Source: Spirosoma fluviale
Lineage (GTDB): Bacteria; Bacteroidota; Bacteroidia; Cytophagales; Cyclobacteriaceae
DNA length: 64,000 bases
Direction: 5' to 3'
NCBI GenBank assembly: GCA_945901615.1
Contig: CAMDLI010000005.1
Span: 1 to 64,000 of the forward strand
Shown: piece after piece, positions 1 through 8,131 of the stretch
How the letters are laid out: every line of letters starts with the position of its first letter
Numbering within the stretch: the first letter of the stretch is position 1
Translations under genes and position numbers: made by a program
The notes under the pieces: generated by a model
Databases searched by the model: none
What the model was told of the DNA's origin: nothing
Seen by the model: the letters and a program-made list of their open reading frames with translations, nothing else

Positions 1-476
1 GGGTTCTGAATATTTTTCAAAGCCATCGCACTGAGCCTTTCTAGAAAATCAACATAGGGTTGATTGATCAGAAGTGGAAGGTGCGCAAAGGCGTCGTGAA
101 ACATGTCAGGTTCTTCCAAATAGTCTAGCTGCTCCATTTTTCGAAGCCAGGTAGAAGACGGAAAACGCTTGTTGCTCAGCAAGCCGAAAAACAAGTCATC
201 GTCTATCAATCCTGGTACTACCTGGACTTGCCATCCTGTGGTCTGGCGGAGGATCTCGTTTAGCTCCTCAAAATTTGCAATACGGTCTGCAGTAAAATTT
301 ACCGCTTTCATGCCTTCCAAATAAGCTTTTGAAGCTGCTTTAGGAAGCTGAGGAACTTGCCGCTCAAAAAGAATTTTCCAAACTTGGAAATCCTCTTCCG
401 AATAAGCGGCATAATCCTGACGCATAACTTTTAATCTCGGGTCCGAAAAGACCCACTCTTTGGGTTTTTCAATCAT
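1..476 (-). CDS. phhA: Phenylalanine 4-monooxygenase (N-terminal part; gene runs off the window start)
   Basis: Manual translation of the minus strand from cat at 474-476: MIEKPKEWVFSDPRLKVMRQDYAAYSEEDFQVW...EEPDMFHDAFAHLPLLINQPYVDFL. FHDxFxH is the iron-binding motif of aromatic amino acid hydroxylases. Truncated by the window edge. Confidence 0.85.
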   Translation of the reverse strand, partial: MIEKPKEWVFSDPRLKVMRQDYAAYSEEDFQVWKILFERQVPQLPKAASKAYLEGMKAVNFTADRIANFEELNEILRQTTGWQVQVVPGLIDDDLFFGLLSNKRFPSSTWLRKMEQLDYLEEPDMFHDAFAHLPLLINQPYVDFLERLSAMALKNIQN

Positions 477-641
477 TGTATTTGGGTTTTATTCACTCGG
501 TACTTCTCACTGGATAAGAATGAAGGCGAAAGCCAATCTCCCTATTCAATTGTTTTAACTCTAGATAAGCTATGGCTGTTGCACAAATCCAAAACTTATT
601 TTTTCCTACCCTTTTTCCTTCAAAAAAGGATGAAAAAGCCA

Positions 642-731
642 GCGGACTATCTACTTATCGGAAACTAAGTTACGCAGGGATTTCAGGCGGACTATCTACT
701 TATCGGAAACTAAGTTACGCAGGGATTTCAG
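642..731. repeat. Two tandem copies of a 45-bp unit
   Basis: gcggactatctacttatcggaaactaagttacgcagggatttcag at 642-686 repeated exactly at 687-731; the unit contains a small stem ACTTA-tcggaaac-TAAGT. Confidence 0.95.
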
Positions 732-776
732 TCGGTAAAACCAAATTTCAAACCCAAGCGCTCTACTTGGAAAGAA

Positions 777-1550
777 CTAACCAATAACTCCTTGAATGAA
801 GGAATTGATGTCCCGATTCAGGTCAGTTGAATTAGTAATATTCTTGATAAATGCGGATCCAATGATCGCTCCTTGACTATAGTGCGAGGCGAGTTGGAAG
901 GTAGCTGCATCCGAGATTCCGAATCCAATCAACCTAGGATGGGTCAGATTCATATTCGCTACCCGCTCAAAGTACTGCTCCTGCTCTGGAGAAATCTCAG
1001 CCTTGGCTCCAGTAATTGCATGGGAGGATACCATGTAGATAAATCCATTGGAGTTTTCATCCACTTCTCGAATTCGCTTCTCGGAAGTTTGAGGAGAAAT
1101 TAGGAAGCTAATAAACAGCCCATACTCCTCAAAAAGGGACTTGTACTCCTCCAGATACTGGCTCATGGGTAGGTCTGGTAGAATCAGTCCATCAATGCCT
1201 ACCTCCTTGCATTTTTTGCAAAACTCCTCCTCCCCAAACTGGATGATTGGATTGAGATAACCCATGAGAATTACGGGAACATGAATTTTGGATCGGAAGC
1301 CCACCAATTGGCTGAAAAGGGTTTTGATACTCATTCCATTTTCCAAGGCTTGGGTATTGCTTTCTTGAATGGTCGGCCCGTCTGCAATCGGATCAGAATA
1401 CGGTATTCCGAGTTCAATGATATCCGCTCCAGCTGCTTGGATGGCTTCCATCACGGGTAGCGTATCCTCTAGGTTCGGGAAGCCTGCCGTCACATAGATG
1501 GATAGCACCCGCTCTTTTTTGGTTTGAAATAAATAGTCTATTCGATTCAT
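777..1550 (-). CDS. trpA: Tryptophan synthase alpha subunit
   Basis: ORF 777..1673; natural start is probably the internal Met at 1550 (MNRIDYLFQTKKERVLSIYVTAGFPNLEDT). Contains GIPYSDPIADGPTIQ typical of TrpA; last gene of the trp operon. Confidence 0.95.
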   Translation of the reverse strand: MNRIDYLFQTKKERVLSIYVTAGFPNLEDTLPVMEAIQAAGADIIELGIPYSDPIADGPTIQESNTQALENGMSIKTLFSQLVGFRSKIHVPVILMGYLNPIIQFGEEEFCKKCKEVGIDGLILPDLPMSQYLEEYKSLFEEYGLFISFLISPQTSEKRIREVDENSNGFIYMVSSHAITGAKAEISPEQEQYFERVANMNLTHPRLIGFGISDAATFQLASHYSQGAIIGSAFIKNITNSTDLNRDINSFIQGVIG

Positions 1551-1605
1551 AAGATCAATGCGTAGTTGAAAAGGGATGGGTAGCGATTCTTCAGAGCGCC
1601 TCCTT

Positions 1606-2808
1606 TTAATAATTTCCCCATTGGATGTAGGTTTCCAAATCCTTATCACCTCTTCCGGAAAGGTTGATGACAATAAGGTCGTTTGGATTAAATGAGATTT
1701 GATTCAGGGCATGGATGGCATGGGCCGTTTCGATGGCAGGAATAATCCCTTCTGTTCTGCTGAGTAAAATACCTGCTTTCATCGCATCCTCATCCTCTAC
1801 TCCAACAAACTCCGCCCGTCCAATTTCATGCAAATGGGCATGCACCGGACCTATCCCAGGGTAATCCAGGCCTGCAGAAATGGAATGTGGTTCAATCACT
1901 TGACCATCTTCAGTTTGCATCAACAAGGTTTTTGAACCATGTAAAATCCCCGGAGTACCCAACACGGAGGTGGCAGCAGATTTGCCGGAATGAATCCCAT
2001 GCCCCGCTGCCTCCACAGCAATCAATCGCACTGAAGACTCATTGTAATAATGGTAAAATGCTCCTGCCGCATTGGAACCCCCTCCTACACAAGCAATCAC
2101 GAGGTCTGGGTTTTCCCTGCCTTCTTTTGCCTTCAGCTGCCATTTGATCTCTTCCGAGATGACGGACTGAAATCGTGCCACCATCTCCGGATAGGGATGA
2201 GGGCCCACCACCGAACCGATGATGTAATGCGTGCCCACTGGATCCGCGATCCAAGCTCGCATAGCCTCGTTGGTAGCATCTTTTAGGGTCTTTGAACCCG
2301 AAATCGCAGAAACTACCTTGGCACCAAGAATTCGCATGCGCTCCACATTTGGGCGCTGACGCTTGATGTCCAGTTCACCCATGTAAATGGTACAATCCAT
2401 GCCCATCAAGGCACAGACGGTAGCAGTAGCAACCCCATGCTGTCCCGCTCCAGTCTCAGCGATGATGCGTTTTTTGCCTAGCTTCTTCGCTAGGATAATC
2501 TGCCCTACGGTATTGTTGACCTTGTGCGCTCCCGTATGACAGAGGTCTTCCCGCTTGAGGTATATCTTAGCTCCAAATGTTTCTGAAAGTCTAGCTGCAA
2601 GGTAGAGTGGCGTAGGTCGTCCCACAAAGTCCTTGAGCAAACTTTGAAACTCTTCTTGATAGGTCGGGCTTGCCACAATTGCTTCCCAGTTTTCTCGGAG
2701 CTCCTCCACATTCGGATACAACATCTCGGGGATGTAGGCACCTCCAAAACTTCCATAAAATCCTTTTTCGTCAACTTGTATCATCTTCTCGCTAGTTATC
2801 GTCTCCAA
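1606..2808 (-). CDS. trpB: Tryptophan synthase beta subunit
   Basis: 400 aa; [24 protein letters not shown] (PLP lysine), GGGSNAAG. Confidence 0.97.
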   Translation of the reverse strand: METITSEKMIQVDEKGFYGSFGGAYIPEMLYPNVEELRENWEAIVASPTYQEEFQSLLKDFVGRPTPLYLAARLSETFGAKIYLKREDLCHTGAHKVNNTVGQIILAKKLGKKRIIAETGAGQHGVATATVCALMGMDCTIYMGELDIKRQRPNVERMRILGAKVVSAISGSKTLKDATNEAMRAWIADPVGTHYIIGSVVGPHPYPEMVARFQSVISEEIKWQLKAKEGRENPDLVIACVGGGSNAAGAFYHYYNESSVRLIAVEAAGHGIHSGKSAATSVLGTPGILHGSKTLLMQTEDGQVIEPHSISAGLDYPGIGPVHAHLHEIGRAEFVGVEDEDAMKAGILLSRTEGIIPAIETAHAIHALNQISFNPNDLIVINLSGRGDKDLETYIQWGNY

Positions 2809-2818
2809 TTGGTAGACC

Positions 2819-3460
2819 TTATCTGTTCAACTTTTGTTTAAACTCCTTCAAATCAGGAATGTATTTTAGCCCTGGGGCAATTTCAAAACCAGAGTTGACA
2901 TCCACTCCCAGCAGCTGCGGAATATCCTTGCTCAACTCTAAAATTTCAGCTGCATGCTCCAACCGCAATCCTCCACTGAGGAAAAAACCTTTTTCAAAAG
3001 GATACCCTTTCAAGAGTCCCCAATCAAATGTTTTTCCTGACCCTCCCCTGCTGGCAGTAGCCGTATCAAATAGAAATCGATCTACATGGGGAACAAATTC
3101 TTCCATCAATTTCCAGTCTAGATTCTCCCCAACGCCAAAAACCTTCCAAATTTCTAAGTCGGTTTCGTCCTTCAGTTGCTTTGCCACCTCCATAGATTCC
3201 CCTCCATGCAGCTGCAGAGCCGAAAGGCCAAATAAGGTGGCTTTGCGACGTATTTCCGACTGGTCCTCCCCTACGAAAACGCCCACTTTTTTTAGTGGCA
3301 GGTCAATTAACCATTCGGCGCTTTCAGAAGGTGCCAGTCGAGGGGATTTGGAGTAGAAAATCAAGCCCATCCAATCTGGATTCACTTCTTGGGCCAATTG
3401 AAGACAATTGGCTTGATCCCGCATGCCGCAAACTTTAATTTCCATGCCCTGCTTATCCAC
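2819..3460 (-). CDS. trpF: Phosphoribosylanthranilate isomerase (start may be the internal Met at 3445)
   Basis: [17 protein letters not shown]..., [14 protein letters not shown]; located between trpC and trpB. Confidence 0.95.
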   Translation of the reverse strand: MDKQGMEIKVCGMRDQANCLQLAQEVNPDWMGLIFYSKSPRLAPSESAEWLIDLPLKKVGVFVGEDQSEIRRKATLFGLSALQLHGGESMEVAKQLKDETDLEIWKVFGVGENLDWKLMEEFVPHVDRFLFDTATASRGGSGKTFDWGLLKGYPFEKGFFLSGGLRLEHAAEILELSKDIPQLLGVDVNSGFEIAPGLKYIPDLKEFKQKLNR

Positions 3461-4271
3461 TTTGATCCCCCATCAATCGTCTAAACTCCAAGATAAAGTC
3501 CATTGCTGCCTGCTCCGGACTGGAGGTTTTCATGAAGTTTTCTCCAATCAAGAAGCCATCGAATCCAGCCTTTCGGAAAGACAACAAAGTAGCTGGATCC
3601 GAAATTCCACTTTCTGAAATTTTGACTACCTGGTTTGGAATACGATCCACCAGCTCTAGGGAAGTGTCCAAAGACACCTCAAAGGTCTTTAGGTTTCGGT
3701 TGTTGACACCGACCACATCGAGGGGCTCACAAAACGACTGTTCCAACTCCTCCAAATTATGCACTTCCATCAGCACCTCTAGTCCAAGACTTTGGGCAAA
3801 GGTGGCCAAGGAGTTGACTTTTGCAGGGGATAAAGCAGCGGCAATCAGTAAAATGCAATCGGCACCCATGGCTTTGGCTTCCAGGATTTGGTACTCATCC
3901 ACCACAAAGTCCTTTCTTAAGATCGGGATAGACACCTGTTTTCTAGCCAACTCAAGATCCGCTGTAGATCCTCCGAAGTAGTCCTGATCGGTTAGGACTG
4001 ATAGCGCGGAGGCACCTGCCTGCTCGTATCCCTTGCACACAACCTCCACAGAGGAGATGCCGTTGATTAACCCCTTGGAGGGAGATTTTCGCTTAAATTC
4101 AGTGATGATCCCCGACTTGGTTGGGTCGAGTAGAAATGATTTTAAGGAAAGTGGAGTTCTTGAAAAAGCGCTGCTTTTTTCCAAAACGACTACAGGTCGC
4201 TGCTGCTTTCTTGCTTCCACTTCCAGGTACTTATCGGCAATGATTTTTTCTAGCGTATTCATCAGGAGCAA
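3453..4271 (-). CDS. trpC: Indole-3-glycerol phosphate synthase
   Basis: ITEFKRKSPSKG, SVLTDQDYFGGS, LRKDFVVDEYQI, GVNNRNLKTF, SESGI motifs. Confidence 0.97.
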   Translation of the reverse strand: MLLMNTLEKIIADKYLEVEARKQQRPVVVLEKSSAFSRTPLSLKSFLLDPTKSGIITEFKRKSPSKGLINGISSVEVVCKGYEQAGASALSVLTDQDYFGGSTADLELARKQVSIPILRKDFVVDEYQILEAKAMGADCILLIAAALSPAKVNSLATFAQSLGLEVLMEVHNLEELEQSFCEPLDVVGVNNRNLKTFEVSLDTSLELVDRIPNQVVKISESGISDPATLLSFRKAGFDGFLIGENFMKTSSPEQAAMDFILEFRRLMGDQSG

Positions 4272-4272
4272 C

Positions 4273-5283
4273 TTAGTTAAAGGAAACTGAGGTTTGGGGT
4301 TGGATCAATCCAGTAAAGACCCGGAGGGCTTTGCCAGTCAGTAGGGTTTCTTTGGCCAAGTCAATTGCTTCTTCAAAGCCAAGCCCTTCACGAGCCGTTA
4401 CCAATGCAGCAGCGGCATTGGCAATCACTACTTGGTTTTGAGCAGAGGTACCTTTGCCTCGAAGCACTTCTTCAAAGATTTGGGCAGATTCGGCAATGGA
4501 GGTTCCTCCCAAAATGCTATCTGGAGAAAGTTGCTCCAAGCCAAGGCCTTGGGGGTGGTAGAGTTTCTCACCTGTGTTGGTGATCATTTTAAAGGGTCCA
4601 GTGAGCGATATCTCATCGTAACCATCTAGGGCATGTAAGATCGCAAATCGGCCCTCGGTCTCTTGATAGAGATAGCCATACAATCGAGCCAGTTCCAAGC
4701 TAAACACGCCCACCAGTTGCTTGCGGGGAAAACTTGGGTTGACCATGGGTCCGAGCATGTTGAAAAAGGTCTTTACTCCGAGTTCCTTTCGGATAGGAGC
4801 CACACTTTTCATGGCAGGGTGGAAAAGCGGGGCATGCAGAAAGCAGAGTCCCACTTGATCCAAACTGCGTCGCAGCTGGTCGGGATCTGCGCTAAACTCG
4901 TATCCAAAATGGGCCAGCAAGTTGGAGGAACCACAAATAGAGGACACGCCCGTATTGCCGTGTTTGGCCACTGCCTGTCCAGCTCCCGCAACGATAAAGG
5001 AGGAAAGCGTAGAGATATTGAAGGTGTCTTTGCCATCTCCACCCGTACCGCAGAGGTCCATGGCATCGTATTCGGAAAGGTCTACCGGTACGCAAAGTTC
5101 AAGCATCGCTTCCCGGAAGCCACGCAGTTCCTCCACCGTAATGCTGCGCATTAGGAATACGGTCATAAAGGCAGCCACCTGGCTGCTGGGGTAAGACCCT
5201 GTAGCCAAGTTTTTCAAGACTTCTTTCGCCTGCTGTTGAGAGAGCGTCTTGTGTGTAATGAGGTGATTTAATATGTCTTTCAT
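4273..5283 (-). CDS. trpD: Anthranilate phosphoribosyltransferase
   Basis: DLCGTGGDGKDTFNIST, KHGNTGVSSICGS; start assigned to Met at 5283 (MKDILNHLITHKTLS); longer ORF to 5316 available. Confidence 0.95.
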   Translation of the reverse strand: MKDILNHLITHKTLSQQQAKEVLKNLATGSYPSSQVAAFMTVFLMRSITVEELRGFREAMLELCVPVDLSEYDAMDLCGTGGDGKDTFNISTLSSFIVAGAGQAVAKHGNTGVSSICGSSNLLAHFGYEFSADPDQLRRSLDQVGLCFLHAPLFHPAMKSVAPIRKELGVKTFFNMLGPMVNPSFPRKQLVGVFSLELARLYGYLYQETEGRFAILHALDGYDEISLTGPFKMITNTGEKLYHPQGLGLEQLSPDSILGGTSIAESAQIFEEVLRGKGTSAQNQVVIANAAAALVTAREGLGFEEAIDLAKETLLTGKALRVFTGLIQPQTSVSFN

Positions 5284-5300
5284 CGTTGAATGGAGATCAT

Positions 5301-5867
5301 TTAGGATTGAAGCCAATTTTGGATCAACTGGGATCCGTGTTCCGTGAGGATACTTTCGGGGTGAAATTGAAGCCCTCTGAGGTCAAATTGCTTGTGGCGA
5401 ATTGCCATAATTTGTTGGTCAGGGGTACGGCCGATCACCTCCAATTCAGCGGGGAGATGCGCCTCATCTACTACCCAAGAATGGTAGCGGCCTACGGCAA
5501 ACTGGCTGGGTAGTCCGGCAAATAGTCGATCGGGAACTACCGTAAGCGTGTCTGCTACCCCATGCTGCACTTCTGCTAGGTTGTGGAGCTTTCCACCGAA
5601 GGCCTCGGCAATGGCCTGATGGCCCAAGCAAATTCCGAGTATGGATTTGGTTGCCTTGTAGCGTTGCAATAGGGCAGGCATCAGCCCTGCTTCCTCAGGA
5701 ATACCAGGTCCTGGAGAAAGGAGTATTTTATCGAATTGTTCCACCTCATCGAGGGCAAAGGCATCGTTTCGACGGATGTCCAATTGCTCCCCATAACCCA
5801 GTTGACGGATCAGGTACACCAGATTGTAGGTGAAGGAATCGTAATTATCTAGGACTAAGATTTTCAT
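5301..5867 (-). CDS. trpG: Anthranilate synthase component II (glutamine amidotransferase)
   Basis: LVLDNYDSFTYNLV, LSPGPGIPEEAG, GICLGHQAIAEAFGG, QFHPESILTEHG. Confidence 0.96.
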   Translation of the reverse strand: MKILVLDNYDSFTYNLVYLIRQLGYGEQLDIRRNDAFALDEVEQFDKILLSPGPGIPEEAGLMPALLQRYKATKSILGICLGHQAIAEAFGGKLHNLAEVQHGVADTLTVVPDRLFAGLPSQFAVGRYHSWVVDEAHLPAELEVIGRTPDQQIMAIRHKQFDLRGLQFHPESILTEHGSQLIQNWLQS

Positions 5868-5878
5868 GGACGCATCGC

Positions 5879-7288
5879 TTAAATCTGTTCGGCTGTCTTC
5901 AAGGCCACGCGCAAGGCTTCCAGTTTATTGGCTACTTCTTGCAATTCAGAGTGGATGTCACTTTTGGCAACTACGCCGGCACCGGCTTGAAACCGAAGCT
6001 GGTTATTTTCCGATACAAAGGAGCGGATGACAATGGCATGGTTGAAGTCCCCATTGAATCCCAGGTAACCGATCGCTCCTCCATAGAATTGACGGGGCAC
6101 TGTTTCCAGTTCGTCAATCAGTTCCATGGCTCGGTACTTTGGTGCGCCGGAAAGGGTTCCTGCCGGAAAGGTATCCGCAACTAATTGTAGGGGATTGGCT
6201 CCTTCGGGTAGCTGACCGGTTACTTTGGATACCAAATGGATCACGTGGGAGTAGTATTGCACTTCCTTGAAGACCTCCACTTCCACCCGATCGGAAGTAC
6301 GGGAGAGGTCATTTCGTGCCAAATCCACGAGCATCACGTGCTCTGCATTTTCCTTAGGATCGTCGTAAAGCTTGCGAGCAAGGGCTGCATCCTCCACATC
6401 GTTGCCGGTGCGGCGGAAAGTTCCCGCAATCGGAAATAGGGTTGCCTTTCGATTTTTAACCACAATTTGAGCTTCGGGGGAACTTCCAAAGACCTTGAAG
6501 GATCCGTAATCAAAATAGAACAGGTAGGGCGAGGGATTGACCGAGCGAAGTGCGCGATAGACGTTAAATTCGTCCCCTTTGAAGGCTGTGGTAAATCGCC
6601 GAGAGAGCACCAGCTGAAACACATCTCCACGCTGGCAATGCTTCTGGGCTTGGGCTAAGAGTTCCAAAAACTCTGCATCGCTGTAGTTGGACACTTCCTC
6701 CCCTACCTTTTTGAAGGAGTAGGCAGGAATGTTTTTGTTGTTGAGCAAGGTCTCGATTTCATCTAGGTAGGATGCCTGCTTAGTGCCTTCCACCAGATGT
6801 TCGAAGAGGTGCAGTTCGTTTTTGTAATGATCCACCACGATGATGTTTTGGTACATGGCATAGTGCATCATCGGCACATCAACGGAAGGGGAAGCTTTCA
6901 ATTTGATGTCCTCAAACCAGCCTACTGTATCGTACTGGGTGTAGCCAAAAAGCCCGTTTGTACTAAATTTAAAGGAGTCAGGAGGAGATTGAAAGGAATT
7001 TCCGAATCGTTGCAGGCAATCCATCAAGGGTTGTTCAGCGCTCACTTCGTAGGATTTCTCCTTTCCATCGGGCAATTTCTCCAGCACTGTACCTGCTGTA
7101 AATGAAAAAGAAGCGACTGGATTGAAGCAAATGTAGGAGTAGCTATTGTCTTGTCCTCGGTAGTCAGAGGATTCCAGCAAGATGGGATTGGCGAAGCGAT
7201 CACGAATCTGCAGGTATATGCTTACAGGTGTGATGATATCTGCGAGTCGCTTTCGGTACTGGGTATGGAGGCTGTAGGTCGTAGTCAT
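5879..7288 (-). CDS. trpE: Anthranilate synthase component I
   Basis: 469 aa chorismate-binding enzyme: LVDLARNDLSR, PAGTLSGAPKYRAMELIDE, YGGAIGYLGF. Confidence 0.96.
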   Translation of the reverse strand: MTTTYSLHTQYRKRLADIITPVSIYLQIRDRFANPILLESSDYRGQDNSYSYICFNPVASFSFTAGTVLEKLPDGKEKSYEVSAEQPLMDCLQRFGNSFQSPPDSFKFSTNGLFGYTQYDTVGWFEDIKLKASPSVDVPMMHYAMYQNIIVVDHYKNELHLFEHLVEGTKQASYLDEIETLLNNKNIPAYSFKKVGEEVSNYSDAEFLELLAQAQKHCQRGDVFQLVLSRRFTTAFKGDEFNVYRALRSVNPSPYLFYFDYGSFKVFGSSPEAQIVVKNRKATLFPIAGTFRRTGNDVEDAALARKLYDDPKENAEHVMLVDLARNDLSRTSDRVEVEVFKEVQYYSHVIHLVSKVTGQLPEGANPLQLVADTFPAGTLSGAPKYRAMELIDELETVPRQFYGGAIGYLGFNGDFNHAIVIRSFVSENNQLRFQAGAGVVAKSDIHSELQEVANKLEALRVALKTAEQI

Positions 7289-7305
7289 GGAAGAGAAAAG
7301 GGCAT

Positions 7306-7341
7306 AAAAAAAGGCTTACCGGGAAAACCAGTAAGCCTTTT
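7306..7341 (-). terminator. trp attenuator terminator hairpin
   Basis: Transcript strand: AAAAGGCUUACUGG-UUUUC-CCGGUAAGCCUUUU followed by a U run (14 paired positions including one U-G); ends about 17 nt before the trpE start codon. Confidence 0.92.
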
Positions 7342-7362
7342 GAGGTATGTATTGCGCAAAGT

Positions 7363-7440
7363 TTAGGCAACGGCTTTCTGAGCTTTCCCGAGGAAAGAAA
7401 TAGAATGCCACCACCAGTATTTGTTTGCGATTGTTTTCAT
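7363..7440 (-). CDS. trpL: trp operon leader peptide MKTIANKYWWWHSISFLGKAQKAVA
   Basis: Manual minus-strand translation of 7440..7363 gives a 25-aa ORF with three consecutive Trp codons, immediately upstream of the terminator hairpin and trpE. Too short for the ORF track. Confidence 0.92.
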   Translation of the reverse strand: MKTIANKYWWWHSISFLGKAQKAVA

Positions 7441-7450
7441 TAGCTTGGGA

Positions 7451-7479
7451 CAAATTTAGAAAGGCTTTGGAATAAGCAA
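7451..7479 (-). promoter_or_regulatory. Candidate Bacteroidota-type promoter of the trp operon
   Basis: Minus strand TTG-N18-TAAATTTG (matches TAnnTTTG -7 element; -33 TTG spacing 18 rather than the common 19). Confidence 0.6.
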
Positions 7480-7530
7480 TGCTTAGTCCCGGTTTTTTTG
7501 AATTATTTTTGATAAAAAACTGAATTCACC

Positions 7531-7758
7531 GTGGCAAAAGCAATTTCACAGTACTTCAAACGAATTTTTGACGACTACCAAGTTTTGGTGATGATCAACC
7601 CGCAGGATTTTTCTGGGGTAGAACTGATTGTACATCCCGATGGGAAAATCGAAAAAACAGCGATCGAAGGTGATGAAGAGATTTTTGAGGATCTTAAAGC
7701 CGATGAGTTCAAGCCCTGCAGTGCCTTGGAGTTTCAACTCCTGCTGGCAAAAGCCTAA
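7531..7758 (+). CDS. Conserved small hypothetical protein
   Basis: 75-aa acidic ORF, GTG start, protein-like composition; no family recognised. Confidence 0.65.
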   Translation: MAKAISQYFKRIFDDYQVLVMINPQDFSGVELIVHPDGKIEKTAIEGDEEIFEDLKADEFKPCSALEFQLLLAKA

Positions 7759-7822
7759 TCCTGTAATTACCAGCACCACTTCTTTTCACGCTTTTTTTCA
7801 CGCTGATCTTAGGAGAAAAAGT

Positions 7823-7919
7823 CCGCTGATTAATCTCTTTTGATCTGCAGTATTTTTCTGTGGTCCGCCGCGGAGGATAGGTAGAAAAAACACGCTGATT
7901 TAATTCGTTCGATCTGCGG
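7823..7919. repeat. Two imperfect copies of a 28-bp cgctgatt...gatctgc element
   Basis: ccgctgattaatctcttttgatctgcag (7823-7850) and acgctgatttaattcgttcgatctgcgg (7892-7919); partial further similarity at 7799-7808 (cacgctgatc). Confidence 0.75.
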
Positions 7920-7993
7920 GAAACGAATAGAAAATTTTCTTTATTTTCTGGGAGTCGGCTTTTTTTATTCTTCTTTTTGTTTACATTATAAAC

Positions 7994-8024
7994 ATTAAAA
8001 TGTTAACAATATTAACATTTTAAT
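7994..8024. promoter_or_regulatory. Perfect palindrome, candidate operator upstream of dnaE-like gene
   Basis: ATTAAAATGTTAA-caata-TTAACATTTTAAT: 13-bp perfect arms, 5-bp spacer, 108 bp upstream of the start codon at 8132. Confidence 0.7.
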
Positions 8025-8131
8025 TCTCTGATTCCTACCTGCACTTCAGGAAAGGGCTAACTCCATTAGTTCCATTTTACTTATCCCACATCATCCCGAG
8101 GAAAGTCTTCGGGAAAGATCTTGCCGACTCC

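Noticed and set aside
606-640. Hairpin-like ctttttccttcaaaaaaggatgaaaaag as trpA terminator
   Set aside because: Imperfect A/T stem with bulge and no clear GC core; too weak to call.
572-787. 71-aa ORF containing the 45-bp repeat
   Set aside because: Low-information peptide explained by the tandem duplication, overlapping the trpA stop region; no recognisable start context. Reported as a repeat, not a CDS.
873-6658. Many 60-165 aa ORFs antisense to the trp operon (e.g. 2859-3356, 3532-3981, 4663-5154)
   Set aside because: They lie opposite strongly conserved trp genes and are shadow ORFs; no independent evidence.
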